Shown: positions 25,612 to 36,300 of the stretch, piece by piece
Layout of the letters: each line of letters begins with the position of its first letter
Position numbering within the stretch: position 1 is the first letter of the stretch
Assembly: GCA_038522375.1 (NCBI GenBank)
Contig: JBCBKE010000005.1
Span: 6,269-70,268 of the forward strand
Direction: 5' to 3'
DNA: 64,000 bases
From: UBA5336 sp038522375
Lineage (GTDB): Bacteria > Pseudomonadota > Alphaproteobacteria > Caulobacterales > Hyphomonadaceae
The notes under the pieces: generated by a model
Seen by the model: the letters and a program-made list of their open reading frames with translations, nothing else
What the model was told of the DNA's origin: nothing
The model's database searches: none
Position numbers and translations under genes: made by a program

Positions 25612-26816
25612 GCTATATCCACGATGCCGAACGCCAGGGCGGGCGCCGGTACGCCAGCAACACCGCCGCAATGAACTTCATGGGGTCCAGCGGCTTGGGC
25701 GGGTTGTCCTGGGGCCTGGTCGCCCTTTTGGCGATGGCAGCGCTCATAGGCACGGCGATGCTGTATTCGGCCAGCCAAGCGGGAAGTGCCGCTGACGCCG
25801 ACCTTTGGCAACGTCACCTGACCCGCTTCGGGGTTGGGCTGTTTGTCATGGTGATCCTTGCGCTTGTTCCCCTGTCGATCTGGTTCAGGCTGTCATATGT
25901 GGTGTACCTTGGGGCGCTCATGCTGCTCGTGGCCGTGGAGTTTGGCGGATCCATTCGGGGCGGCGCCCAGCGCTGGCTGGAGCTTGGCCCCATTGCAATT
26001 CAGCCTTCGGAACCGATGAAAGTGGCCCTTACGCTGGCGTTGGCGCGGTATTATCATTCGGCGCTTGCCAAGGTCCCGGTCGATGCCATCCGCCACCATT
26101 TCATGGCAGCCCTGATCGTGGCCCTCCCCGCCGCACTCATCTTCCTGCAACCGGATTTCGGCACCACCCTGGCGCTTGTGGCTTCGGGCGGGGTGATTGT
26201 GTTCCTTGCCGGGCTCAGGAGAGAGGTCATCGGAGCATTCATCGTGCTGGGCGCGCTAAGCGTTCCGTTGGTCTACACGGTCGTCCTGGAGGACTATCAG
26301 CGCGAGCGGGTCGATACGTTCATCTCGCAACTGTCCGGAGGCGACGAGTCGCAGTCACTCAGTGAAGGCTACCAAATTGAACAGGCCAAGATTGCGATCG
26401 GTTCGGGTGGGCTGACGGGCAAGGGCTATATGCAGGGCACCCAGACCAAACTGGAGTACATTCCCGAACAACGCACCGACTTCATCCTGACAGTCATTGC
26501 CGAGGAGCTTGGTTTTGTGGGGGCTGCGGGGCTCATGACGCTCTGGGGTATCATCCTGGTCTGGTGTCTGTTTATTGCCAGCAATTGCGCCGAGCGGTAC
26601 GGACGCTACGCAGCGGCCGGTGTCGCTGGAACCCTGGCGTTCTACATTGTCTTCAATGTCGGGATGGTGATCGGACTCTTGCCGGTTGTCGGTGTTCCCA
26701 TGCCCCTGGTTTCCTATGGGGGAACTGCGATGATGACCATCATGGTCGGGTTTGGCCTGGTGCTGTCGGCGGACCTGCACAGGGACACCCGCATGCCGGA
26801 ATCTCCGTTCCTTTAG
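25608..26816 (+). CDS. rodA: Peptidoglycan glycosyltransferase RodA
   Basis: A 402-residue SEDS-family polymerase with about ten helices. Family landmarks: GGAQRWLELGPIAIQPSEPMK (catalytic-region loop with WxxLG and QPSE), LIFLQPDFGTTLAL with the essential Asp, and the C-terminal VGVPMPLVSYGGTAMM. It polymerises lipid II glycan strands for PBP2 to cross-link. It is last in the mre operon; the next gene is 119 bases away and unrelated. Confidence 0.96.
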   Translation: MSYIHDAERQGGRRYASNTAAMNFMGSSGLGGLSWGLVALLAMAALIGTAMLYSASQAGSAADADLWQRHLTRFGVGLFVMVILALVPLSIWFRLSYVVYLGALMLLVAVEFGGSIRGGAQRWLELGPIAIQPSEPMKVALTLALARYYHSALAKVPVDAIRHHFMAALIVALPAALIFLQPDFGTTLALVASGGVIVFLAGLRREVIGAFIVLGALSVPLVYTVVLEDYQRERVDTFISQLSGGDESQSLSEGYQIEQAKIAIGSGGLTGKGYMQGTQTKLEYIPEQRTDFILTVIAEELGFVGAAGLMTLWGIILVWCLFIASNCAERYGRYAAAGVAGTLAFYIVFNVGMVIGLLPVVGVPMPLVSYGGTAMMTIMVGFGLVLSADLHRDTRMPESPFL

Positions 26817-26935
26817 CGACGTTTCGGGACCCGGCGATGTGTTGGCGCGGCGCGTGCAGTCGATGGGGTCGCTTTTCGGTGAAATCGCTTTAACGTGCGG
26901 ATCCGGTAAGATGGGTGCCAGTCGGGAGTTGGCGT

Positions 26936-28318
26936 ATGACGGCAATCAGCGGGAAGGCAGAGCACTGGGGCTCGCGGTTCGGGTTTCTGATGGCCGCTGT
27001 TGGCTCGTCGGTGGGGCTCGGCAACCTCTGGCGCTTTCCATTCACCGCCGGCGAAAATGGCGGCAGCGCGTTCGTCATCATCTACCTGCTCTGCGTGCTT
27101 CTCCTGGGTCTTCCTGTGCTGATGGCGGAGTACGCTGTTGGCCGTAAGGGCCAGCGTTCTGCGATATCGGGTATCCGCCATATCGCTGAAACGGAAGGAA
27201 AATCGACGGCATGGACAGCAATCGGTTGGATCGGCGCGATCACTTCGCTGGGAATTTTCTCGTTTTACATCGTGATTGCAACGTGGGTCTTCGATTTCAT
27301 CCCACAGGCATTTTCGGGCCGGTTCGAGGGTTTCGATGCCGAAGCGTCGGCGGCGAATTTCGGAGAGACAATCGATAGCAAGCTCGAAATCATCACCTAC
27401 ATGGCGATTTTTCTGGGCTTGAACGTCTTCATTGTCGCCAGGGGCATCAGGGGCGGGATCGAGCGCGCCGCTTCCATCCTCATGCCGGCCTTTTTCGTGA
27501 TGCTGATCGGCATGGTCGTCTTCGCGCTCGTTGTTGGTGATGCGGGGGCAGCCGCGCGCTTCCTGCTGACGCCAGACTTCAGCAAGGTCGGTTTTGGAAC
27601 CTTCCTGTCCGCCGTTGGACAGGCTTTCTTTTCGATTGGTGTCGGCTCATGCCTGATGATCACTTATGGCGCCTATCTGGAACGTGGCACCGATATCCCC
27701 CGTTCATCAGGGTTGGTGGCGAGTGCCGACACGATGGTCGCCGTCGTGGCTGGCTTCGCGATCTTCCCCATCGTCTTCGCCTTTGGACTCGAACCCGGCG
27801 CTGGCGGCGGCTTGTTTTTCATCACCATGCCGGTGGCCTTCGGTCAGATGGGTGCCATCGGTGCGATCGTCGGTGGATTGTTTTTCACGCTCGCGCTTTT
27901 TGCAGCCTTCACCTCCTCCATTTCCCTGTTCGAAGTCGGCGTCTCCTGGTTGGAGGACCAGCCCTGGATCAGCCGGGCCCAGGGCGCAATGGCATTGGGG
28001 GCTATCTTGTTCCTGTGCGGCGTTGGCTATGTCTATGCAGGCGCATGGATTGACCATATCGACTTTGTCACCGGATCCATCGGACTTCCCCTTGGTGGAC
28101 TGCTGATTGCCGTGTTTGCCGGCTATGTCCTCAGCCGGGAATCGCTCGCCAGTGAACTCGGCGGGGCCGTGGGCTGGATCCAACCCTTGCTGCGTTACCT
28201 TGTGCCGTCAGCGCTGCTTTTCATCCTGGTTTTCGGTGTCATGGACAAACTGCAAGACCAGTACGGTTTGGCTTTGCCGGCGGCGCTTGAGATCCTGTTG
28301 GGCCCGAATGCATCTTAA
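26936..28318 (+). CDS. Neurotransmitter:sodium symporter (SNF/NSS family)
   Basis: A 460-residue carrier of the LeuT fold. TM1 holds the signature GFLMAAVGSSVGLGNLWRFPFTAGENGGSAF, with the unwound GLGNLWRFP sodium/substrate site, and TM6 has FFSIGVGSCLMITYGAYL. Eleven to twelve helices are expected. Bacterial members move amino acids or related amines with sodium. ATG 26936 has GGGAG eight bases upstream; the frame extends to 26915 without support. It is probably a single-gene unit. Substrate not predictable from sequence alone. Confidence 0.94.
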   Translation: MTAISGKAEHWGSRFGFLMAAVGSSVGLGNLWRFPFTAGENGGSAFVIIYLLCVLLLGLPVLMAEYAVGRKGQRSAISGIRHIAETEGKSTAWTAIGWIGAITSLGIFSFYIVIATWVFDFIPQAFSGRFEGFDAEASAANFGETIDSKLEIITYMAIFLGLNVFIVARGIRGGIERAASILMPAFFVMLIGMVVFALVVGDAGAAARFLLTPDFSKVGFGTFLSAVGQAFFSIGVGSCLMITYGAYLERGTDIPRSSGLVASADTMVAVVAGFAIFPIVFAFGLEPGAGGGLFFITMPVAFGQMGAIGAIVGGLFFTLALFAAFTSSISLFEVGVSWLEDQPWISRAQGAMALGAILFLCGVGYVYAGAWIDHIDFVTGSIGLPLGGLLIAVFAGYVLSRESLASELGGAVGWIQPLLRYLVPSALLFILVFGVMDKLQDQYGLALPAALEILLGPNAS

Positions 28319-28350
28319 GGCGTTTCTGTCCCTGACCGAAAATCGAAGCG

Positions 28351-28376
28351 AGCAAAGACGCCCGGTGTGTGGGCGT
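28351..28376 (-). terminator. Weak hairpin after the proline iminopeptidase gene
   Basis: Stem ACGCCC / GGGCGT with a seven-base loop; on the minus strand it is followed by CTTTGCTCG, a poor T tract. It lies just after the stop of the iminopeptidase gene. Confidence 0.35.
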
Positions 28377-28382
28377 GGGGGG

Positions 28383-29360
28383 CTACGCTCCGAAGCGGTC
28401 AGCGAAACCGTCGGAGGCGCGGATCAACCGGTCCACAATGCCGGGCTCAAGGCTGGAGTGGCCAGCATCGGGGATGATGTGAAGTTCTGAAACCGGCCAG
28501 GCCTTTTTCAGCGCCCAGGCCGAGGAGAGCGGCGTGACCACGTCATACCTCCCATGCACGATCACGCCTGGAACATTGCCCAATTGTTTGGCCGCTGCGT
28601 TCAGTAACCACCCGTCATGCTCGAAGAACCCCTCGTTCACGAAATAGTGGCATTCGATGCGGGCGAAGGCGTCAACGAAATCGTCTTCATCGAAGCGGGG
28701 TGGCCGGACGAGTGGGCCCTTCAGCGATAGTGTTTCGCCCTCCCAGCGCGACCAGGCCCGCGCCGCCTCGATCCTCGCCTTCTGATTGTCGCCGGTCAGC
28801 CGCTTGTGGAACGCGCGCAGCAGGTCGCCACGCTCGCCTTCGGGGATCGGAGCGACGTACCGTTCATAGCTATCGGGGAACAGGCGGCTGGCGCCCTCCT
28901 GGTAAAACCACTGGATCTCCGCGTCAGTGATCAGGAAAATGCCCCTCAGGAGCAGCCCAAGAACGTTCTCGGTATGGGTTACGGCGTATGACAACGCCAG
29001 GGTTGAGCCCCACGATCCGCCGAAGACCAGCCACTTTTCGATGCCAAGGACCGTTCTCAGTGCTTCGGCGTCGGCCACAAGGTCCCAGGTGGTGTTCTCC
29101 CGCAGTTCCGAGTGTGGCGTCGAACGACCGCAGCCGCGTTGGTCGAAAAGGATGATGCGATAGCGCTCTGGATCGAAGAACCGACGCATCTCTGGGCTGG
29201 AGCCACCGCCAGGTCCGCCGTGAAGGCCGAGAACGGGCACGCCATTCGGGTTACCGGACTCCTCCCAGTAGACTTCATGGAGGTCGGACACTCTGAGGCG
29301 TCCGGTACGGCGGGCTTCGTGTCGCGGATAAAGCGTCCGCCGTGCGTTCGTCCTGTTCAT
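28383..29360 (-). CDS. pip: Proline iminopeptidase (prolyl aminopeptidase)
   Basis: A 325-residue alpha/beta-hydrolase that removes N-terminal proline from peptides. Signatures: LGLHGGPGGGSSPEMRRFF (oxyanion loop), ILFDQRGCGRSTPH, the nucleophile elbow VFGGSWGSTLAL, an Asp in VHGRYDVVTPLS and the catalytic His in DAGHSSLEPG. Length and motifs match peptidase family S33. No signal peptide, so cytoplasmic. It is convergent with the SNF symporter gene. Confidence 0.95.
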   Translation of the reverse strand: MNRTNARRTLYPRHEARRTGRLRVSDLHEVYWEESGNPNGVPVLGLHGGPGGGSSPEMRRFFDPERYRIILFDQRGCGRSTPHSELRENTTWDLVADAEALRTVLGIEKWLVFGGSWGSTLALSYAVTHTENVLGLLLRGIFLITDAEIQWFYQEGASRLFPDSYERYVAPIPEGERGDLLRAFHKRLTGDNQKARIEAARAWSRWEGETLSLKGPLVRPPRFDEDDFVDAFARIECHYFVNEGFFEHDGWLLNAAAKQLGNVPGVIVHGRYDVVTPLSSAWALKKAWPVSELHIIPDAGHSSLEPGIVDRLIRASDGFADRFGA

Positions 29361-29463
29361 AAGTCTTTCACTTATCGACTGTTACTAAGAAGATAAAGGC
29401 TGGACGGGCGCCTGCTCTATCGCCATGGTGCGGAGGGTGTGGGGTTTGGTATTGGTGTTAAGA

Positions 29464-30078
29464 ATGAAATCTGTTGTCGCGGCTGTTGTTGGACTTTCCC
29501 TTGGCGGCTGCGCCACCGTTGCCGTTGTACCGACGGAGACAACTGTCAGCACAGAGACAACCGTCGAGCAATCGGCGCTACGCACTTCGGCCGATCTTTT
29601 CTGTGAGAAGGCCGAAGCTGAGGGCTGGGTTGCCTCCTCAACGGGGCTTCTCGGTTTTGCGTCCGTGCTGATGAATGGCGCTGGCACGTCTGGCGAACGT
29701 CCTGGAACGTATGCCGATCGCATTGATGCCGGTTCGAACGATGCGTCTGTCGTTGTTGAACGTATTGCGACCGATGCGACCACAGCGCGCGATGGCTTGT
29801 TGTCGGTGAAACGCGAAGCAGATGTGCTCATCGCGTCTGAAACCTCTGTACCCGACCGGATTGATGTTATGGCGTTCGAACGGGCCCTGGTGAGGGCGCA
29901 ACGATCAAGCCGCGGATTTTCCGAAGCACTTGAGATAGTGAGTGGGCGGACCGAGGAAACCAGCGCAGGGGCTGCGGCCATTGCTGCGTTTGATGAAGCA
30001 ATCGATGGGGCACGCCGTATCGCAGATGCCTTGGACACGCGGTATGCAAACGAGGCTGGGAGCGCCCCCATCTCCTAA
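29464..30078 (+). CDS. Putative lipoprotein of unknown function
   Basis: A 204-residue protein with a lipoprotein signal peptide and lipobox (MKSVVAAVVGLSLGGC). The mature part is Ala/Glu/Ser-rich and probably mostly helical, with no known domain that I recognise. The frame opens at 29425, but ATG 29464 places the signal peptide correctly; neither start has a strong SD. The C terminus overlaps the convergent DUF423 gene by four bases. Confidence 0.7.
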   Translation: MKSVVAAVVGLSLGGCATVAVVPTETTVSTETTVEQSALRTSADLFCEKAEAEGWVASSTGLLGFASVLMNGAGTSGERPGTYADRIDAGSNDASVVVERIATDATTARDGLLSVKREADVLIASETSVPDRIDVMAFERALVRAQRSSRGFSEALEIVSGRTEETSAGAAAIAAFDEAIDGARRIADALDTRYANEAGSAPIS

Positions 30079-30434
30079 GGTGCTGGCGGGCGGCGCAGGC
30101 TCTTGTACCCAATCAACGCCCAACCAGCGATCATGCCAACACCGCCGACGGGAGTTACCGCACCCAATACCCGTGGCGCACCAATGGCCATTGCATAAAG
30201 TGTCGCCGAAAACAGGCTGGCGCCAGCGAGGAACATCCACGCGGCCGGGCCAAGGGAACGCCGTCTGTCCGATAGCGAAATCGCCAGGGCTGCAACGGCG
30301 TGGACCAGCGCATAAAATGTGGCGGTCTCCCACCATCCCTTCTCGGTTTCGGTCAGGTGGTCCTCAAGTCCATGTGCACCGAAGGCGCCAAGCGCAACGG
30401 CCAGCAGACCGAGCAGGGCAGCGGACGCTGTCAT
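30075..30434 (-). CDS. DUF423 family small membrane protein
   Basis: A 119-residue protein with four hydrophobic helices. The opening LLAVALGAFGAHGLED and the WWETATFYALVHAVAALAI segment are the standard DUF423 (YwdK/YgdD) pattern. Function unknown. It follows msrA by 18 bases on the same strand and may be co-transcribed with it. Confidence 0.9.
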   Translation of the reverse strand: MTASAALLGLLAVALGAFGAHGLEDHLTETEKGWWETATFYALVHAVAALAISLSDRRRSLGPAAWMFLAGASLFSATLYAMAIGAPRVLGAVTPVGGVGMIAGWALIGYKSLRRPPAP

Positions 30435-30452
30435 GGTCTTGTCGGGGCGAGC

Positions 30453-31124
30453 TTAGCTCTCGGACCCGTCGGCCCAGATCGCTTCAATCGTCGCGTCCCG
30501 GCGGCACGCTTCCCTGTAGAAATTGTAGCGGATCGGATTTTTCAGGTAATAGTCCTGATGGTATTCCTCAGCCTCATAAAAGGGCGCAGCGGGTAGAATT
30601 TCTGTCACCACGGGGGCAGGAAGGATGCCAGACGCGTCTATTGCGATCTTCTCGGCTTCTGCAGCAGCGGCTTGTGCGTCACCTGATGTCAGTATCGCTG
30701 TAGTGTAGCTGTGTCCGCGATCGCAGAACTGCCCGCCCGCGTCGGTCGGGTCGATGTGGCGGAAAAAGTATGAGACAAGCATGTCATAGCTGACCGTGTC
30801 AGGATTATAGGTCACTTTGACCGCTTCCAGGTGCCCGTCTTTCGAGTGGGTCTTGTAAGTCGGGTTGAGCGTATCGCCACCGGTATAGCCGGACACCGTA
30901 TCGATGACGCCCTCAACCTTGTCGAAATCGGCCTCCACGCACCAGAAACATCCACCCGCAAAAATCGCGGTTTCAGTCTCCCCGACAGTCGTGACTTCAA
31001 GAGCCTTGTCCTGAGCACCTGCGGATGCCGAAAACATGGCAATTGCCGCCGCCGCACCCGCCACAAGGGTGGCAGCGGACAGGTTGGGGCGATGGGTGCG
31101 AAGGAAATTCGAGGTGTTTTTCAT
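30453..31124 (-). CDS. msrA: Peptide-methionine (S)-S-oxide reductase, exported form
   Basis: A 223-residue MsrA that repairs methionine-S-sulfoxide. The catalytic motif GGCFWCVEADF is present (nucleophile Cys59) together with GYTGG, the HxEAV-like GHLEAVKV and QFCDRGHSYTTAI. An N-terminal signal peptide (LVAGAAAAIAMFSASAGA, then Q) indicates a periplasmic enzyme, unlike the usual cytoplasmic MsrA. A Cys near the end (YREACRRD) may act in recycling. ATG 31124 places the signal correctly; the frame runs 15 codons further upstream without support. Confidence 0.93.
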   Translation of the reverse strand: MKNTSNFLRTHRPNLSAATLVAGAAAAIAMFSASAGAQDKALEVTTVGETETAIFAGGCFWCVEADFDKVEGVIDTVSGYTGGDTLNPTYKTHSKDGHLEAVKVTYNPDTVSYDMLVSYFFRHIDPTDAGGQFCDRGHSYTTAILTSGDAQAAAAEAEKIAIDASGILPAPVVTEILPAAPFYEAEEYHQDYYLKNPIRYNFYREACRRDATIEAIWADGSES

Positions 31125-31255
31125 GGTGATCCCGCGGCGGTCTAGATCGGATATGCGGTAGTTTGCCAAGTATTTCGAGGGAAATCACGCACCTGTGACG
31201 GTACTGTAACGTACATGTGTTTCGCAATTGCAACACAAATTGCCGATGCGCCGCC

Positions 31256-33379
31256 CTAGGCGGGCGGTACGCCTATGACTCGAACATCGACACTGGCTGA
31301 GCGCCCCGCGGCATCGACGGCCGACACCGTGTAGAATCCCGCTTGTTCAGGGAGCCAAGCGGGGAGCCCACCCTGATCGTTTGCCAGCCGCTCGCCATCA
31401 ACATACCAAGCCAACGCGCCATCTCCGCGTCCGGAAAAGACGACGGCCCTTGGTTTGCGGCCATCGATCCGACCCGCCCAAAGCTCGGCGTTGGGTGGGG
31501 GAAAGAGGATTTCGGGTGGTGCGGTCGCGTCCTCGAAGGTCGCGAGGGCGTGCAAATCGGCGCCATTTCGGACCGTCTGCCGGGCGGGCCGATCCTCGCC
31601 TCGTTTCCCGATGTCCGCGGTCGCTTGGTCAGCAATCTGGAACAGGAGCGGGAGGGCTGCGCTCCGGCCCGTCGCGCCTGGTCTCGGCGCACCGTCTGCC
31701 CGCCCGACCCAGACCACGACGGCAAGGTCGCCGACGACGCCGGCGGCCCATGCATCGCGGAAGCCGTAGGATGTGCCCGTCTTGAAGGCGACACTTGGCG
31801 CGTGGGTTGTCAGACGACCCGGCATCCGCCCTTCGGGCGGCGGCGTACCAGCCAGGATTTCGATGATCGCGCCGGCGCTTGTCGGTCTGAGAAGCGGCTG
31901 TCCCGCCGTTCCTGTTCGCGCGTCAGCGTCGCTTTCGGTCCATGCCAGCGGCTTTGCGACTCCATCATCGCCAAGGGCTGCATACAGCAAAGCCAGATCC
32001 TGTGCCGTGACCCCAGCGCCGCCGAGGGCCAATGCAAGACCAGCCTCTCCGTCCAGTGGGCCATATACATGGGGAGCGGCGCCGCTCGCTGTGAGGGCAG
32101 ATGCGAACCGCCCCGGGCCAACTTCCGCCAAGGCCAGCACTGCGGGAACATTGAGGGAGTGCTGGAGGGCGTCAGTAATCGTCACGTCACCACGGAAGCT
32201 GCGATCGAAGTTCTCTGGCTGGTAAGCGTCGAACCGGCGCGGCAGATCGCGGATCTGGGATCTTGGCCTCGCGATACCGTCATCGAAGGCCAACCCATAG
32301 ATAAAGGGCTTGAGGGTCGAACCCGGCGAACGAAGCTGGTCGGTGAGGTCAAGCCAGCCCCCCGGCCGATCGCGGCTGACTGAACCAACGGACGCGCGAA
32401 CCGCCCGTGTGGGGATATCGACCACCAGGGCCGCAATCTGAACTGACGGGTCGAGCGTCGCCGCATGCCGGGCGATGAGGGCTTCGAGATTATGCTGGGC
32501 GCGGCCGTCCAGGCTCGTGCGTACGTCTGCGCCGGTCGGCTGGTTCTGGCGCGCCCGGGCGGTGGCATGCCAGGCCTTGTCGGGAAAGGGCTCGCGCCGG
32601 ACCAGGACAGGCAGGCTCGCAATGTCTTCAGCTTGCGCTTGGGTAAAAACCCCAGACCGGAAGAGACGCCAGGCGACGGCGTCCCGACCCGCTTTCCCGC
32701 CCTGTGGTCGGCGATCGGGGCGGCGTGCTTCGGGAGCCTGCGGCAGGGCGACCAGCAAGGCGATCTGATCATCCGAAAGTCCATCCGGTTCGCGCCCGAA
32801 ATAGCGCCAGCTTGCCGCCCTTATGCCTTCGATGTTCCCGCCATAGGGTGCCAGCGTGAGGTAGAGTTCGAGGATTTCCCGCTTGGTGAGGCGGGCTTCG
32901 ATCTGGTGAGCCCTTGCGATCTCGATCAGCTTTGCGACCGGTGTCCGGGGGCGAGGTTCCAGCAAACGGGCGGTCTGCATGGTGAGGGTCGACCCGCCGG
33001 ACACGATTTTGCCGGCACGGACCGCGTTCACTGCCGCCCTGACCAGTCCGATCCAGTCGGTGCCCCAATGGGCGTAGAACCGCTTGTCTTCTACGGCAAT
33101 CAAGGCATCGACGAAGGCTGGGTCAATAAGATCAAGGTCCGCAGGGAAGCGCCAATAGGCGCCTTCCGCGGGAAAGGCTCGCAGCGGGCGGCCATCCCGA
33201 TCGGTGACCCACTGGGCAACTGACTGGGCCCTGTCGATTGGCGGCGGGAAAAGCCGGTCAAGCGAAAGGATGGCAAGCGCAATGGCGGCGACCAAGAGGA
33301 TGGTGGACCGCAGGGTGTATCGCGGTCCACGGGGTTTCAGAAGGGCTGCTAACCTACTGGACACCGCCAGGGCCATCAT
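31256..33379 (-). CDS. pbpC: Penicillin-binding protein 1C
   Basis: A 707-residue class A PBP. It has a membrane anchor (STILLVAAIALAILSLDRLF), a GT51 glycosyltransferase domain with IAVEDKRFYAHWGTDWIG and GGSTLTMQTARLL, a transpeptidase domain with SxxK in RSPGSTLKPFIYG, SLNVPA (SxN) and KTGTS, and the C-terminal BiPBP domain (PPEILFPPPNAELWAG). It overlaps the end of the upstream YfaS-type gene by 26 bases; pbpC next to an alpha-2-macroglobulin gene is a conserved pair. Start ATG 33379, with ATG 33376 equally likely. Confidence 0.95.
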   Translation of the reverse strand: MMALAVSSRLAALLKPRGPRYTLRSTILLVAAIALAILSLDRLFPPPIDRAQSVAQWVTDRDGRPLRAFPAEGAYWRFPADLDLIDPAFVDALIAVEDKRFYAHWGTDWIGLVRAAVNAVRAGKIVSGGSTLTMQTARLLEPRPRTPVAKLIEIARAHQIEARLTKREILELYLTLAPYGGNIEGIRAASWRYFGREPDGLSDDQIALLVALPQAPEARRPDRRPQGGKAGRDAVAWRLFRSGVFTQAQAEDIASLPVLVRREPFPDKAWHATARARQNQPTGADVRTSLDGRAQHNLEALIARHAATLDPSVQIAALVVDIPTRAVRASVGSVSRDRPGGWLDLTDQLRSPGSTLKPFIYGLAFDDGIARPRSQIRDLPRRFDAYQPENFDRSFRGDVTITDALQHSLNVPAVLALAEVGPGRFASALTASGAAPHVYGPLDGEAGLALALGGAGVTAQDLALLYAALGDDGVAKPLAWTESDADARTGTAGQPLLRPTSAGAIIEILAGTPPPEGRMPGRLTTHAPSVAFKTGTSYGFRDAWAAGVVGDLAVVVWVGRADGAPRPGATGRSAALPLLFQIADQATADIGKRGEDRPARQTVRNGADLHALATFEDATAPPEILFPPPNAELWAGRIDGRKPRAVVFSGRGDGALAWYVDGERLANDQGGLPAWLPEQAGFYTVSAVDAAGRSASVDVRVIGVPPA

Positions 33380-36300
33380 CGCGGCGCGCGATGGTCACGC
33401 GGCCCGCATCAGACCGGGCATTCACGCTCGGCCGATACATATCCTCAGCCACTGCGCCGGGCATCGCGAAATCACCGGGGGTAACGGCGCGGACGATATA
33501 AGCGACCGTTTGCGCCGTGTCGCTGAGGTCGATCGCGGCCACAAACCGGTCGTCGCGCGCCTCGGCCGTCTTGGCAGCCGAGATCGTGCCGAGCCAGGCG
33601 AAAGCGCCATCATCCTCGTATTCGCGGGCGCCATCGGTGGGGCGAAGTACCGTCTCTATCTCGAAACCTGCTGGAAGCAGGTCAGCTATGATCACCGGGT
33701 TCACCCGGCGCTCTTCGGGATCGACGGTCAAGGATACAACCAGCTGATCGCCCTGCCGAAGGTCGCCGAGACTGAGCCGTCCTCCGGTGAGGGAGGCGAA
33801 GGATTTCTCGATCGCAAGGCGGTTCTCGACAGACGGGGGAGCGTCAGTCGGCGCCCCTGAAACAAGGACGGTGCGGAAGACCGGCGTCGAGCCCCCATAG
33901 GTGAAGCTGACGTCCTCGGATATCTGTGCCTCGGAGACAAAGTATCGCCGGTCATTCTCGTTGCCCCTGCCGAGGCCTTCGACGGCCATGGCGTATCCGC
34001 CATCTTCCGCTTCACCGCCGGTCAAGGCGTTCACCGCCGTGAGCAGGAATGCTTTCTCCTGGGTCGATAGCGAAACGGGATCAGGCGCGTCGGTGCCTAC
34101 TGCATTGACGAGGCGGGCTGCGAGGTCGTCAAAGCCAGCTTCGGTTGCCAAGGCGAGGACACCAGCCCGGTCTCTCAGCGGTGTCTGGTAGTAATCTCCG
34201 TCATTGTCGTAACCCAACGCCTCTTCTGCAGCGGCAAAGGCGCTGGCGGCGCGGGATTGGTCGCCGACAGCTGCAAGACCGGCACCGAGGTGGGCGCGGG
34301 CAAGGGGGCTTTCGATGTCGTTGAGCGCACGGTCATGCAGATAGCGGAGGCGAGAGACGTCAGCCTCGCCAGCCTTGGCGAGCACATACAGCGCATAGGG
34401 CGCAGCACGGTTCATCAGCCTTTGTTGGGTGTCCGCATGCCAGTCGCTCTCATACACATTCGCGTCGTAGCCGTAGACCCGCCATGCATCGCCGGTTGCA
34501 ACCGTTCGCATGGCTGTGTAGGCGCGGCTGAGGGCCTCGTTCGGAACCGCATAGCCAGCAACCTTGGCGCGGTGCAGGAAATCGGTCGTGTAAGCGCCCA
34601 GCCATGGTGACGCGTTGCCGTCGCCTTCGCGCCAGAGCCCGAACGAGCCATCGGCACTTTGGCGATTGAGGATGCGGGTGACCGCCTCCTGTATACGCGC
34701 GCCCGTTTGTTCGCTGCCGCCTTCGGCCCCGAATGCAACCAATTGGTCGGTGTAGAGCAGGGGCAGGGCCCGGCTGACAGTCTGTTCGGTACAGCCATAG
34801 GGATACTGGGAGAGCGAGGCGTAAAGGGCGTTCGCATCGACCGGCAGACTGGAAAAGCTGACCGTCATGCCGATGGAGCCTGGCTCAAACCCTTCCACCA
34901 GATCGCGCGATAGCGTGTAGGTTTCGCCCGGTGCCATGGTTTCGCTGATAACGCGCGTTAGTGGTAGGTAGGGCGAACGGGTCTCAATGAGGTACTCTCG
35001 GTCGACCGCGAAATTCTGAGGTCCCTCAACCGCGAGGCGCAGGCGGCTGATCCCCTCGGCGTCGGTTGTAACGGGAACCGATACGTCCGCGCGCTCGCCC
35101 CGGGGCAGCGATCTGGAGATCTCCTCCAGCCCCACCGATACGGGCCCCGCCGCCGCCAGCGAAGCGACAAAGGGGCCGCCCTCGAGTTCTACATTGTCGA
35201 TCGACGCCGTGAAGCTCGCCTCGTCGCCGGGCGCCAGGAAACGCGGCATGATCAGTTCCGCAGGCGCCTGGTCTCTCACCGTGACTGGACGGGACGCCGC
35301 GCCAAGCCCTTCCGCTGACCAGGCAACCGCCATCAGTCGCAGCTCTCCATTGAAATCGGGAACGGCAAAGCGGACCTTTGCCGAACCGGCCCGGCCAACT
35401 TCGACTTCCCCCGAAAAAAGCGACACGGTTCTGGTCGGGACGACCGAGAGGCCTTCCCCGCCAAGCTGGTCACCACCGGAACGGACTTCCGCCGGCAAAC
35501 CGAGGTTCGGATCAAGGAGGCGACCATAGTCGTCATGGAGTTCGACGCCCAGGGATTTGCGGCCGAAGAAATAGGAAACCGGGTCGGGGCTTTGATACTT
35601 GGTGAGGTTCAAGATGCCTTCGTCGACGGCCGTCAGCGTCAGGTAGACCGGTTCTCTCGGTCCCCCTTCGATATCGATCTCGACAAGTTGGTCGCGGCGG
35701 GGGCGAATGACCTCTGGCGCATTGATGGTGAGGGAGAAGGTCCGCGGCGCCATATCAACGGGTGCATAGGTCACACCGATTGCCCGTCGGGGCTTGGCGG
35801 CCATCACCGGCTCGCGCTCGGTGAAGACATTCACCATGATATACGCCCCTTCCCCCCAATCATCGGTGACCGGTAGGCTCATGCGTGTGCCTTCCGCGGT
35901 AACAGGGCGGGTTTCAATCGCGAGGATCCGGTCTGTCGCGACCACGATCTGCGCTTCGCCGTCATAGGGCGGTACGATGGTGATTTCCGCATTCCGTCCC
36001 GGCAAAACGGTTTCATCGACGACCGACACCTGAACGCGGTCTGGCGCTTCAATGCCGTCATCGGAGACGTAGCCGCCCCAACCCACCCAGAAACTCCGGC
36101 TGGCTTCCACGCCGTCAGGCCCTTCGAGCACCAGTTCGTGCTGGCCCCATTCGAGCCCTTCAACGGTGATCTGTGCGGCTCCGCCTGCCTCGGTCGTGAT
36201 GGGGCCTTCGTTGACCGTTGCAACAGTCCGCGACCGGCGCCAGCGCCATTCGCCGCCTTCGCGGTACCAGTCATAATGGTAGTCGATCGCAAGGAGCTTC

